Origin: Isochrysis galbana
Lineage: Eukaryota; Haptophyta; Isochrysidales; Isochrysidaceae
Direction: 5' to 3'
DNA: 64,000 nucleotides
Assembly: GCA_018136815.1 (NCBI GenBank)
Contig: CM030931.1
Span: forward strand, 9,356,629 to 9,420,628
Part shown: positions 11,877 through 22,745 of the stretch, piece by piece
Layout of the letters: every line of letters starts with the position of its first letter
Numbering within the stretch: the stretch's first letter is position 1
Translations under genes and position numbers: made by a program
The notes under the pieces: model-generated
Seen by the model: only the letters and a program-made list of their open reading frames with translations
What the model was told of the DNA's origin: nothing
The model's database searches: none

Positions 11877-12184
11877 CTACGACTCCTTTTTCTTTCCAGA
11901 GCTCCAATCGGCGGCGCACTGCCATGTGAGAGCATATTCACGGCGTGCACACGCATCTGGCGGGCGAACACCCAGAGTCTTCCTCCCAGACATCCACCCC
12001 ACTCTCCTCTCCCCCCACAAGCCGCCTGCCGGCCGAAAAAGACGAAGAAGATGAAAATTCAGCCCGCGTAGGGAGTGGGGGGAGCGTTGTAATTGTAATT
12101 GTAACAGTAATAATCAAAAAGAAAACAAATCGCCTGGTCCTCTTTTGACGGAACGCGACTTCCCCCCCCCTCCCCGCGCGCGCG

Positions 12185-12444
12185 TTGTTTTACCCGAAAG
12201 GGGCTTACCCCTAGCGTGGAGCGTGGACTCGAGGAGAGGGCGTGCTGGGGTGCGCAGGTTCGGTGGATCAAGACTAAGACTGGAGGGGGGATATTGTAGA
12301 ATGATAAATATCGAGGGGAAGGGGAGGGGGCGTGCCCCCCCCCCCCCTACCACTCGGACACCTGGCTCGTCAGGCATGGCGGGATTCCGGGACCGAAAAG
12401 TTGTGTCCAATGAGCTAGTGAGGTTGGCTAGGATACAACATTAG
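12185..12444 (+). repeat. Dispersed repeat family A, copy 1
   Basis: Shares acccgaaagggg, cgtggactcgaggagag, gtgctggggtgcgc, cggacacctggctcgtcagg and catggcgggattccggga with 18330-18577 and 23196-23425. Its end ggctaggata-aacatta matches copy 2. Confidence 0.8.
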
Positions 12445-12739
12445 ATGTTAAAATACGTGTGCGGGATTTCTGATCTTGATATGACTATATCTGGATGTCT
12501 GGATGTCCTCATCTTTTCCTATGGCTATTATTAGAAGGTGCGTGTCTGGATCCGTGGGGTCGCGGGTCGCGGGGTGTGGGTGCGGGCGGCGTCTAGACAA
12601 GAAAAGAGTACAATATTATTGTAGTTGCAGGAGGAGAGTGCTCCCCCCCCCCCCCCCCACTTCACATTCCGCTACATTCACGTATCCACGCCTAACATAG
12701 CAAGTTCCTTAGGATCGGCTGCCAGCTCTCTCTCCTCAG

Positions 12740-13005
12740 CCCGCTCGATGGCCCAGGACTCCCCCCCCCCCCCCCCCCCCCCCCCGGCCCCCTCCTCTCC
12801 CCCCCGCTCCGCCCCCGCGCCCCGCCCCCACGCGCGCCAGCCCCCCCTCCCCCACCTACGCCCCCCCCACACCCGCTCCCTCTCTCCCCCCCCCCCCCTC
12901 TTCCCCTTCCCTCCCCCTCTCCTCCTCACCCCAACCTCCACCTCTTCCGCCTCCCTCTCTCCCCACTTCCCCCTCTTCCTCCCTTTCTCTCTGCCGCATT
13001 CCGAA
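12740..13005. repeat. C/CT-rich tract upstream of the TFIIB-like gene
   Basis: Almost pure C and T on the sense strand, ending 10 bp before the ATG at 13011. Likely promoter and 5' UTR. Similar tracts precede several other genes here. Confidence 0.85.
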
Positions 13006-13010
13006 CCCCA

Positions 13011-16000
13011 ATGGCTGGCGCTCAGCCTCCTCCCTGCTCCGACTGCGGACGGCGCGACTTTGAGATCGACTCAGAGGCGGGCAAGGCGACCTGCCGATGC
13101 GGTCTCGAGATGGCCTGGAAGAAGCCGGTCAAGCCACCGCGGAAGGGACCACCGCGCATCCAAAAGTGGTATGCTGAGATGTCGAAGCGCCTTGGTGGAG
13201 TCCCCACCTTTGTCATCAAGGACGCGCAGAAGGTCTACTCGGCAGGCATCAAGGACCCGAGCAGACAGGGGTGCACAGACCTAGGTGGGCGCATGCGGCA
13301 TGAAGTTGGGGAGAAGATGGGGGATATAAGACAGGGCAGTGAGGATGGGATGAGTGCTGGAAGGGGTGAGAGTGATGGTGTTGGCGATCTGAGGGAGCGC
13401 TTGGCAGCAGATGTTTGCACTGGTCATGGGCGACGTGCGACTTTCCCCTTTGATGCTGACGACGTGCTTGCTCTAACTCTCGTATTAGGCCTCGCACTCG
13501 CGGCACTGGATCATGCCATGTGCAAGATTGGCGTAATGCGCTCAAAACCCGACCTGCTTGCGGCAACGGCACATCGCGTTGACAACGAGATGCTCATTGC
13601 ATGCTCACGGATTGTGTGCGCACGCTCTCGCGACTCTCTTCCGCATGAAACGCCCACACTCGCGCGGTTCGTCAGCCTCATGTGTGAGGAGCTTAAGCTG
13701 CGAGGAGGTTGGGCAAAGGCGGCGAACGCTGTCGCTGCGCAGGTGGGTTTTCCTGCACGGATCGGAAGCCCTCCCGGTGCTGTCCTCAATCCCAACGGAT
13801 GTGGATGTGGTCATGACTTTCGCTCAGCTTCCGCTTAAGAGCCATCTCTGCAAACCATTGTTGTTGCACATCTGCGAACGCCTTGCAATGAGCGGGGCGA
13901 GTTCTCTTCCGAGACGCCCTATGTTGTGCACTTCACCACATGTCCTGCCTCTAGGTGATGGAGTTGGGCGCGGGTCGTGATACCAGCCCTCTCATTCTCG
14001 CCGCTGCCGTTTGCGTTCTTGTCGTGGAGCGCAATCCGCCCAAAGAAAAGGTTTCGGCACAAACCATCGCCTCTGCCGCCGGGCTGAAGGAGGCAACTCT
14101 TATCGAGTCCTACACGATGGATTTGCTGCCACATCTGCAGGAGCTCTTGAATGCATCCGAGCAGGTAGACACGGCCTGGCGAGGGGCTCCATTTTATGCC
14201 AGAATGTCCTTGCTCCCGACAATACCGATATCATGGCCAGCCGATCCCGCGGGAACGAGGCATTCTACACTTTCCAGTCCTTACTCATTCTACACTTTCC
14301 AGTCCTTACTCATTGGTCTTTGCCCTCGTGCCTCGTAGGCGATCCTTCCTAGCGCGCCAGCAAAGCTTGCAGAGCCTGCGCCTCCGGTACCGGAGAGCGT
14401 GAAGCCCAAGCCCGTAAGCAGACGGCGGAGGGGTGTTGGGCGCGGTAGGGGGGCGGCGAGAGGGGGCAGAGGAGGAGGGGCGGCGATGGGCATCGGCAAC
14501 GGTGCGCAAGGTGAAGGCGCTGTAGACCGGAACTGCGAGCCAGCAGGAGATGATGCAGCTGTTGAGGAGGGCAACGCTGCCCCCGGCGGAGGCACACCTT
14601 GTGTGCACTGTGGAGAGCCTATATTGGAAGGGGGAGGCCCTGAGCTCTGTGCCGATTGTACGGCCGACCAGTGCCACTCGGTGAGCTTCGTCTGGCGCTC
14701 ATGGCCCCAAGAGCGATCTATCTATTATCCACCTCTGCCCGCCTCGCCCGTTTGTCCTCTTGGGCGAACAAGGCAGCTTCCCACCCATGTGACCTCCCGC
14801 TCATGGCTGCACCTTCTTAGCATCGCCTCACCTTCTCTCCCCTCCGCCTTCTGACCCACCGCCCCCCAGCCACAATCTCTCTCCCAAGCCTTACGGCTAT
14901 GTGGCGCAGTGCGTAGTCTCGTGCATTCACGCACGCTTTCCAGCAACACAGCCAACCAACCTTGTCCCGCGCTCCCCGTTTCAGTGCGGCCGTGTCGACC
15001 CGATCGCCACCGACCACCTGCGCCGCTGCTTCGGCTGCATGCGCGAGGCGGTGTTGAGAAGCCGATATGCGCGCCTCGGGTGGCTACCTATGCCGCAACC
15101 AGCTCCTATGTCCCGCGTCCTACAGTCTGCCGCCATGCTTCCATCCCATGTGTCACAACCGCAGCCGCTTGTCCCTGATGCCGCTTGCGTGCCGCCCCAA
15201 TCTGAGACTGCTTCACAGCCACCTCCACCATCTGACACTGCCCGTGCCGCGCCACTGCCGCCAACGGTCGCAGCGCAACCCTCCCCACCCCTGCCGTCCG
15301 CACAAGCGTTGCCCACCCGAATCCAGCCGACGGAAGGGAGCATGCCGCCGCCGCCGCCAATGCCGGCACGCATGACCTCGTTGGAACGACAAAGCAGCTC
15401 TGGGGCTGCCTCGCCCGCTTTCGGGCCCACTCTTAGTGCTTCTCCTAGACAACTGAGCCCGGCTTTGTTGGCCGCTCTAGCACCCGCGGGGATGTTACCG
15501 CCTGCCATCGATATCGGAAGTCCCGCACACGGGGCAGCCGCTGCGCCCATCTTCCCATCCGCCACATCTGCATCTGCTGCTTTGAGCGCTGAATGGGAGA
15601 GGCCAATGAGCACCGAGGAGCTGGCCCAGCTGATGGCATCGCCTTGCCGCCCCCCCACACCGTCGCATGCCCCAGCGCCACCCTACCCGTCTCCCTTTAT
15701 CCTCGGATCAACTTCGCCATCCTCGTCCCCGTGCCCAGACGCAAGGTTTCCACCGCCCCATGTGATACCTCTTGCCCCATCTACACAGCCCATGGACGTC
15801 ACCCCCGTTTCTGTCTCAAGGGCAGGCGGTTCTCAGCAGCCCTTGCCGAGCGACGGCCCACAGGCCTCTCCGCGTTGCCAGCCATCTCCCCCACGAATGA
15901 ATTCTCCCTGGCGGCCATCGACCGACGCGACCTCTCCGGGTCCACTCGGCGCGGCAACATCACTGGAGGCTCAACCTGCGGCACCCCTTGGCGGGGGACC

Positions 16001-16886
16001 GGTTCCAGGAAGTGGGCGGGCGCTTGTCGAATGGGCTCTCGCCACCTCTCGCCATGCCTCGCCCTTCATCGGCGTGCCTCCCTCACCCATTCATCATGCA
16101 TGTTCATCCGCGGTGTCAGCCGCTAACGCTGCTTGGGCCGTCGCGGAGCAGTCTCCATCCAGGGAGGCACCACCGGGCCTATCCTTGCGCACGGCGACGC
16201 ATCCGAGCGCTGGGCTTCCCCTCTCCTTGATCGTTTCAGCGGATGATGCGCCCGCTGCGGCCGTGTTCTCAGATGTCGTGCGCCGATCGCCACGCATCGC
16301 TGCTACATCACCATCGGCAGGCGTCTCGTCGCCGATGCATCTGCACGGCGTGCCGTTGGATCGAACCTGGAGCGACCCGCGCATGTCACCATGTTGGACC
16401 GGGGCTGGCTGTTATAACGGAGCATATGGAGGCAGCTACGCCCCCCTCACCTCGCCCGTCTGCCCGCATGCTCAAGCGGTGGGAGCGACCAATGGTTCGG
16501 ACAGCCCGTCGACGCGCCGGCCGTCGTCTGATCCTCGAGACGGGTCTGCCCCTCCTCACACTGTTCCTCTTGATAGGCCTAGCACCGACCCTCACTACTC
16601 ATTTCGCGCTTCCACGCTTCGCCAGTCACCGAGATTCCATGGCATCGCCTCTCCCTCTCCGCAGCACACAACCAATCGACCTGCATCGGGCCGTGCAGGC
16701 ATCTCTTCAGGCCGAATGCCTCCACCGCCCCCGCGCCCCCGACCCACGGACGGCTTGGCGACAGAGGCCAAACGTCGCAAGCCTAGCCGAGATCCTAATG
16801 CTCCCATGACCGAGGAAGACATCTCCGAATGGCTCGAGCCCGATGTTCACTCCCTCGACCAGCAGTACGGCTCCAACATTCAGTGA
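13011..16886 (+). CDS. TFIIB-like transcription factor with an extra Cys-rich module (5 exons)
   Basis: Exons are 13011-13284, 13489-13742, 13955-14164, 14339-14680 and 14985-16886. All junctions are GT-AG and in phase, giving about 993 residues. The N-terminus is a zinc ribbon (C9, C12, C28, C30). A first cyclin-like repeat follows (IQKWYAEMSKRLGGVP, then a helix with EMLIACSRIVCA), and then a second repeat (SPLILAAAVCVLVVE, SAQTIASAAGLKEATL, ESY). This is the TFIIB/Brf plan: a factor that bridges TBP-bound promoters and RNA polymerase. After an Arg/Gly-rich linker come four CxxC pairs (C334/337, C350/353, C358/361, C375/378), probably binding two zinc ions. The 358-361 pair spans the intron 4 junction, which supports the model. 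The last ~600 residues are Pro/Ser/Ala-rich, with a basic KRRKPSRDPNAP segment near the end. Whether it serves Pol II, Pol III or a specialised promoter set cannot be told. Confidence 0.75.
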
Positions 16887-17694
16887 GTGTTCTTCCAGTT
16901 TAATAAATCGACCAGGATTGCGACGGGTTCAAACATTCAGTGTGCATGCTGCGAGTTTCAGGGAGACCTGCTATAGTGGTGTGGAGGCATGGAGACATAG
17001 CCAAGCCAGCTAGTTGGCTTCGTGAACGTCTGCGAGCTTGTCTCGGTGTCCGACCGGCCTCGGTTTGGACCGTCTTCGGCGACACAGTCATTGCAAATGA
17101 AGCGTGCACATACACCCTCGTCATCATCTCCCTTTCCCTTCTCGTAGAGCGCCTTCCCTCGCAGTCACAACGCATTCTTGCCCCTAGCAGCGCTCTATTG
17201 CCACACATTGGTCGACTGGGAGTTGATAGGTAAAAATGCTATTGCCATCACTGCCGTACGCCTGCGCAACAGATCTGGGTCAGATCGCCCCATTCTGGGT
17301 GTGCTGCACACTGCGTGCAGACGCGCGACCCTGTGCTTAACCTCTATGCAATGGAACATGACAGCACACGATGAGTTGGGTGAAGCTCTCTCTTGGCTTG
17401 GACTTCTAAAGTCTGCGTTGGCTATCACACTCGCCTACTTCCCGAATTGCCCCTGGCCCTTGCCTTCTGACCGAGTGCAATGATTGAATGATCGTGATCT
17501 ATGGTTGGCTCCTATTAACTCGATGTCTAGTGTCTACTAATTTGGTTCCTGTGCGAATGCTAATGCTTATACTTATACCACTTCCGATGTTAATGCCGGT
17601 GCGAAATGACACAAAGCACAAAGTCGCCCCGCATGTGGCTTTGGGCCTCTGCTGTGTAGCCACGCCCGTACACCCTCTCACTCCGCCCTTAACC
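16887..17694. other. No recognisable gene
   Basis: Open frames at 16940-17233 and 17178-17483 (+) have no recognisable motif. Base composition is more AT-rich than in the neighbouring genes. Probably the 3' UTR and intergenic sequence of the TFIIB-like gene. Confidence 0.4.
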
Positions 17695-17711
17695 TTAACC
17701 TGCCTTGCAGC

Positions 17712-18584
17712 AACTAAGTTTATACTTAGTTCGCCCATGGGGGGGCACGAGCCCCCCTCTCTCTCCACTCCTCCCCTGCCATGGGGGAGGAACCACCCAC
17801 TCTCCTGGCACGCCTGATGGTTTGCCAGGAGCACACAGCCCTGCTGACCCATTCCTTTCCCCACAGGCCCGCCTGACTCGCCCGCCCTGGCCTGTCGTGG
17901 CCTGCCCATCCCTCTGACCAGCCCCTCCTCCCCCTGGGCCCCCCTGATCAGGACCCCCCAGCCAGCTCCAGTCGACTGGCAGGGGCTCGAGAGCCAGCGA
18001 GGGAGAGGCAGGAGGGGCCAGGGCCATGCCCCAGCCTCACCTGCCCCCTGAGCTGCGCTCCCAGGCCCCTGCCGGCCTCCTGGGGACCTGAAGAGGGAAG
18101 AGGGGCCGCAGGCGCGCGCCATGGGCCCCCGCCGCAGGGAAGAGAGGAGGAAAAGGGAAGAGGGAGGGGAGGGGGGAGCGGCAGCTCTCCCCTCCGGCAG
18201 ATACGTGTCTTCTCGCCCCGTTTGGGTAAGAGAAGACGGGGGCGCCAGAACTAGGAGGGAAGGGCCGCGGCTCGCCGCGGCCACTCGCTCTTGCGAGGAG
18301 AGATTAGCGTTTCTGGGCTCCTATTCATGAGTGCCCCCCCCCCCCTGCGTTGTTTTTACCCGAAAGGGGTTTTCCCCCAGCGTGGACTCGAGGAGAGGAC
18401 GTGCTGGGGTGCGCGGGGTCGGTGCGTGCACTGGGGGGAGGACAAATATCGAGGGGAGGGGGCAGTGCCCCCTCCCCCCGGTAGCACTCGGACACCTGGC
18501 TCGTCAGGCATGGCGGGATTCCGGGACGGAAAAGTTGTGTCCAATTAGCTAGTAGGGTTGGCTAGGATATAACATTAATTATTT
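17712..18584 (+). mobile_element. Non-autonomous element B+A with 17-bp target duplication
   Basis: The element starts with the hairpin aactaagtttatacttagtt and carries the B module (cgcccatgggggggcacgag, ccagcgagggagaggcag). It continues into an A module (18330-18577) and ends near attaattattt. The 17-bp sequence ttaacctgccttgcagc lies immediately on both sides, at 17695-17711 and 18585-18601. No coding capacity is seen. The long target duplication points to target-primed or similar integration, but there is no poly-A tail. Confidence 0.75.
18330..18577 (+). repeat. Dispersed repeat family A, copy 2
   Basis: Lies inside the element at 17712-18584. It matches copy 1 (12185-12444) and copy 3 (23196-23425) over most of its length, including acccgaaaggggttttccc and the cggacacctggctcgtcagg block. 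Confidence 0.8.
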
Positions 18585-18602
18585 TTAACCTGCCTTGCAG
18601 CG

Positions 18603-18895
18603 ACTCCACTCGTGCTCTACTAAGGGGCTCGGATTTGTTGACGGCGCGAGGCACACACCTCCATTTTAAACACATCACCCATAGACGCATAGGTACATAT
18701 ATCCGGTTTGCGGACAGAGATTGGACGTGCCGCATATGCAAAATGGCGGACGAATCATCCACCCACCTAGGCGAGTGCTCGAAGATCGTCCGCATACTAG
18801 ATACTAGGGACGTAGGGACGCTAGACAAGCTAGCGGCCACGATAGTGGACAAGCAAGCACGTGAAACGACGAAACGAAACCCAACGTACTCATGA
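18603..18895 (+). pseudogene. Probable LINE reverse transcriptase C-terminal fragment
   Basis: The frame contains WTCRICKMADESSTHLGECS, a C-x2-C...H-x4-C arrangement like the zinc-binding segment at the C-terminus of many non-LTR reverse transcriptases. Upstream is an HFKHITHRRIGTY segment. The element at 17712-18584 integrated just upstream; its right target duplication (18585-18601) abuts this frame. No RT catalytic motif is nearby, so this is a fragment. Confidence 0.4.
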
Positions 18896-19264
18896 GACGC
18901 ACAACGGACTCGAATGCAAAGGCTATACGCCCGCGCCAAGCAAACAGAAGGGCCTGCCCCGAAACCACACTCCGAACCAGGCGCCCAAGGTAGAGCACCT
19001 GGGCCGCACCCCTGATACCGAAGACAAAGGAATGAGGGGGGAAAAGGGAAGAGGTGGAACGAAGGGAAGGAAGGGCGGTGTCGGCGAAGAAGTAGGATGA
19101 CCTAGATCTAGATGTAGTAGGTGTTAGCCCAGAATCTTCGGATTTTTTTCTTCAAAAAATTTGGGGCCCTCATCCTCATGCCGCGCGCCATTTCGCGCGA
19201 AATTTCGCGAAAATTAGGTGGGAGAAGGGGTCCACAGGTCCATCCACAAGTGGGCTATACCGGG
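18896..19264. other. No recognisable gene
   Basis: Purine-rich low-information sequence, then a palindromic patch near 19190-19215 (cgcgaaatttcgcg). No coding motif. Confidence 0.4.
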
Positions 19265-19394
19265 GGGGCATGCCATAGCTGCCAGATGCCAAGAGCATGG
19301 GTGTTCCTTCCCCATGGCCCATGGCAGGGGAGGAGTGGAGAGGGGGGGGGCTCGTGCCCCCCCCATGGGCGAACTAAGTATAAACTTAGTTGAG
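19265..19394 (-). repeat. Dispersed repeat family B, partial copy
   Basis: Matches the hairpin end of 24266-25019: catgg...aggggaggagtggagag, ggggctcgtgcccccc, catgggcgaactaagtataa and acttagttg. The distal part is missing. Confidence 0.75.
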
Positions 19395-19665
19395 GACGCA
19401 AACGAGAACTAATAACAAGAAAGGCCTTCGCGAAAACAGACGCACTGAAAACCGGTAGCCCGGTGGCGCAGGAGGGAGAAGAGGGCTAGACCACCGGGGA
19501 CCGGGACACGCCGCGCCTGCCGCACCGAAAGCCCCGTCCACCGTGCCCCTGCGTAGTGCACAGGGGGACGAGCCCTGAGGCGGGTGGAGGGGGTGGGAAG
19601 GGACGCGGTCGTGGCTGCGAGAAAGTTTGTGCAAAGTGGCGCGTGTGGTGAGGATATTTAGAAGT
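19395..19665. repeat. Diverged relative of the distal B module
   Basis: The order gtagtgcacagggggac, gagccctgaggcggg, agaaagttt, gtgcg-cgtgtggtgagg parallels 5800-5936 and the reverse complement of about 24275-24400, with many substitutions. Confidence 0.5.
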
Positions 19666-20096
19666 TTTTCATGTACGTACTAGTAAATATATAAAAGTAG
19701 CGGTTGTCAAATTCAACAATTTAACAAAGTGTTGCCAAGCGAGTGGAAACACAAAGAAAGACAATAATTAATCTGACTACCTAAAACAAGCCATGCCCAT
19801 GCCACCAATCTAAGAGAGCATCAGCGCTCATCGCAAACCGAAAAACGCGCTCAAGATGAAAGAAGCCTACGACTGGTACGTGCGAATAGCGACGTGCTTG
19901 GGCCAGAGCGGCGCGAGAGAAGCGCGCGCACCGCACAGATACCAGCAGGCAACGCCACCACAAGAAAGGAGTAGAGTAGAGGGGCACCCGCAGCCAGGAA
20001 TGGGGGGGGGGGTAGGCGAGATTGGGATCGCATCAGACGAGCATGAGAGGCAGCGGGAAAAAGCTAGTACATGAGGATCTACAAGACGGTTTAAAG
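19666..20096. other. Intergenic, 3' flank of the sigma-factor gene
   Basis: AT-rich near 19670-19780, then ordinary sequence to the stop codon at 20097. No gene recognised. Confidence 0.5.
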
Positions 20097-21491
20097 TCAC
20101 TCGTCGTCACTCGAGTCGTTGAGGTAGTCGCTGAGCTTCTGCGCGCAGCCGGGCGTGCGGAGCTTTTGCAAGGCCTTGGTTTCAATCTGGCGTACGCGCT
20201 CACGCGTGACAGAGAGACCGCGCCCAATCTCCTCAAGCGTGCGGGTCATTCCGTCGTCAAACCCATACCGCATCCGCAGGACGTGCGCCTCGCGCTCCGT
20301 CAGCTTGGTGCGCAACAGCTCCGCAAGGTCCTCGCGCATGAGGGATCGCTCGAGCATGGGCTGCGGCTGCGGCTTTGAATCGGCGAGGCGCGACTGGAGT
20401 GTCGAGCCGGTGCCCCCCCCTGAGTTGGCTTTGTTGCCGTTGATCTGCGTCTCGAAGGAAATGGTCGACACGGCAGCATTGCTGTCGATCTGTCTCAGCT
20501 TCGCGATACTGAGCCCCATGCGAGCAGACAATTCCTCGTCCGTCGGCGCGCGCCCCATGGAGGCGTGGAACTCGCGCCGGTGCTTCCTAAGCGAGTTCAT
20601 CATGTCGTGCATGTGCACGGGCATGCGAATGGTTCGCGATTGGTCAGCGATTGCGCGCGTCATCGACTGTCGGATCCACCAGGTGGCATAGGTCGAAAGG
20701 CGGAAGCCGAGCGACGGGTCGTACTTTTCGGCTGCCTTCATCAGGCCCAGCGAGCCCTCTTGGATGAGGTCCTGCAGTGTGAGCCCCTGGTTCATGTACT
20801 TCTTCGCAATGGAGACGACGAGGCGCAGGTTGGCCGAGACGAGGAGCGACTTTGCACGTTGCATTGCCTCGAGCTCTGAAGTGTACTGCTGAGCGCCACC
20901 CTCAAGCCCCAGGTGCTCCGCGAGCTCGTGCCGCGTCGGATGGCGCTCCAATTCCTCTGCAAGCGCGGCCTCGACCTCGTTCCAATGCAGCAGCTTCTGC
21001 ACGGCGCGTGAGAGCTGGTTCACCTCCTCGGGGCGCAGGAGGCGCTGTTTGCCAATGGAGCGCAGATACCAGCGCATGGAGTCCTCGCCAGCGAGGGCGG
21101 CCCGACCAGGCTTGACACCTGTGCCATCTCCGACGTGCGTCTCCTCGTTGAGCGTCGCCTCGGGCTCGGGATCGAACTGCGGCGCTGCCTCGCCCCTCTG
21201 CCTTGCCTTGATAGCAGCGAAAGCGGCTGTCACGTCTGCGTCAGCGACCGTTGTGGGCTTGGTCCTGCCGTGGCCGATGACGCGATCGGAGGGTGCGAGC
21301 TTGGACGCACCAACCATGCCGGTGTGAACCGTGGCGACAGGCCCTTCCTTGCTCAGCTGCACAGGGAGCTGCGCGAGCTTGGCGGAAGGCGGGCCAGCAG
21401 TGCGAGGGGAGGCGGAGTGGGTCTGCGTGGCGGGCTGGTGGAGTGCGCGCGCGGGCGCGAGGGCGGCAAGCAGGAGAAGCCAGCACAACAT
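20097..21491 (-). CDS. Sigma-70 family RNA polymerase sigma factor, plastid-targeted
   Basis: A single exon of 464 codons. Recognises plastid promoters for the bacterial-type (PEP) RNA polymerase. In order: a hydrophobic N-terminal segment (MLCWLLLLAALAPARA, a likely signal peptide) and a Ser/Thr/Ala-rich stretch that could be the transit part; region 1.2 (DSMRWYLRSIG, about residue 136); region 2 with NLRLVVSIAKKY, LIQEGSLGLMKA, and the promoter-melting and -10 recognition segment FRLSTYATWWIRQSMTRAI; region 3; and region 4.2 with TLEEIG...VTRERVRQIETKAL. This is the primary (RpoD-like) type. A signal peptide on a sigma factor makes sense only if the plastid is reached through the secretory route, as in algae with secondary red plastids. 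The start is the only ATG before the hydrophobic segment. Upstream sense sequence is CT-rich. Confidence 0.92.
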   Translation of the reverse strand: MLCWLLLLAALAPARALHQPATQTHSASPRTAGPPSAKLAQLPVQLSKEGPVATVHTGMVGASKLAPSDRVIGHGRTKPTTVADADVTAAFAAIKARQRGEAAPQFDPEPEATLNEETHVGDGTGVKPGRAALAGEDSMRWYLRSIGKQRLLRPEEVNQLSRAVQKLLHWNEVEAALAEELERHPTRHELAEHLGLEGGAQQYTSELEAMQRAKSLLVSANLRLVVSIAKKYMNQGLTLQDLIQEGSLGLMKAAEKYDPSLGFRLSTYATWWIRQSMTRAIADQSRTIRMPVHMHDMMNSLRKHRREFHASMGRAPTDEELSARMGLSIAKLRQIDSNAAVSTISFETQINGNKANSGGGTGSTLQSRLADSKPQPQPMLERSLMREDLAELLRTKLTEREAHVLRMRYGFDDGMTRTLEEIGRGLSVTRERVRQIETKALQKLRTPGCAQKLSDYLNDSSDDE

Positions 21492-21529
21492 GACTCAGTC
21501 TTGTGGCTGGCGGCGGCGGTGGCGTGGAG

Positions 21530-21925
21530 GGGTGGGGGAAGGGGGAGGGAGGGAGAGACGGGGGAAAGGAAAGGGGTCGGGGGGCGGGGGGGAGACGCTC
21601 TCCACGCCTCCACTCTTCTGTCGGTCTGAAAGGGGGGATGGGCGGGGGGGGGGGGGGGGCGGATGGGGGGCGGGGGGGAGAGAGAGAGGGAGCGGCCTCG
21701 TGGCCCTCCCCCCCGCGGGTTTCTTCACTGATCTCGTTGCTTTTCTATTCGAGCTTGAGGGCCGTCGCTGGGTGGGGTCTCGCCGTCGTGGCCTCGCGCT
21801 CTGCTGGCGGAAGAAGAGTATATTGTGGGAGAGAGGGAAGAGAAGAAGAAGAGGGAGGCCGGAAGGGGAGCGAGAGCGCCTCTCCCCCTTTCTTCGCCTC
21901 CCGTTACGAGAAGAAAAGGACTGAG

Positions 21926-21962
<37 letters not shown>

Positions 21963-22057
21963 GGCTCGCAGCACAGGGCCACCACGACGAGGGGCTGGGC
22001 CGTTCAAGCGGAGAGAGAGAGAGAGAGGGAGGGAGAGAGAGAGACGGGGGGGGTGGG

Positions 22058-22109
<52 letters not shown>

Positions 22110-22400
22110 AGGGGGGGCGGGGGAGACGGAAGGGAGAGCCGAAGAGAGGAAGGCGCGTGGCTCGCGAGCTCCGGACGCGAGCTCACGGGGCTGGCTCCCC
22201 TCCCCCCCCCGCGCGGGGGGGGGGAAGGAGAGAGAGAGAGAGGGGCACGTACCTTCGACGAAACCTCCCCGCAGCGAGCGCTCGGGCGTGACAGAAATAG
22301 GAACACGAGGGCCTCCCCGCCCCCCCCCCCCTCCCCCCCCCTTCCCCCTTCCCCCGTTGACGCGCGCGGGGGGGGCCGGGTGGGGGGGGGGGTCCCGCAC
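21530..22400. repeat. G/GA-rich low-complexity region
   Basis: Poly-G runs near 21640-21660 and 22200-22225, (GA)n runs at about 21930-21958, 22010-22050 and 22063-22106, then C-rich 22315-22350. It covers the promoter side of the sigma-factor gene. Long open frames here are composition artefacts. Confidence 0.85.
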
Positions 22401-22745
22401 TCGAGAGGCTTCCACGAAACTACCTCGACCCCTTCTTCCGCGCAGGGCTGAAAGGGGCGGGCGGGCGAGGGGAAAAGCCGCGCGGGTAGGACGTGCCGCC
22501 GACGAAACCTCTCAGGGTTGGAGGGAGCGCCCCGTGGGAGAGACTCTTGCGAAAGGGGCAGAAGCCGGCGGAAATCTCGCCCTTTCGGCAATCGGCGAGA
22601 TGGCGCGCGCGGCGGGAGGGTCTCGCTGGCGCGGGGAGGGGGGGTCGCTTGCACAGGGAGAAAAAAATGGCTGAAACATACTGAAAACTAGCGCGGCCAA
22701 TCCTGAGTGGGCGGGGGTCGGGGGATCTGGGGGGGGGTACAAGTA

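Noticed and set aside
21495-22415. 306-residue minus-strand and 262-residue plus-strand frames
   Set aside because: Low-complexity GA/G/C-rich sequence without conserved motifs.
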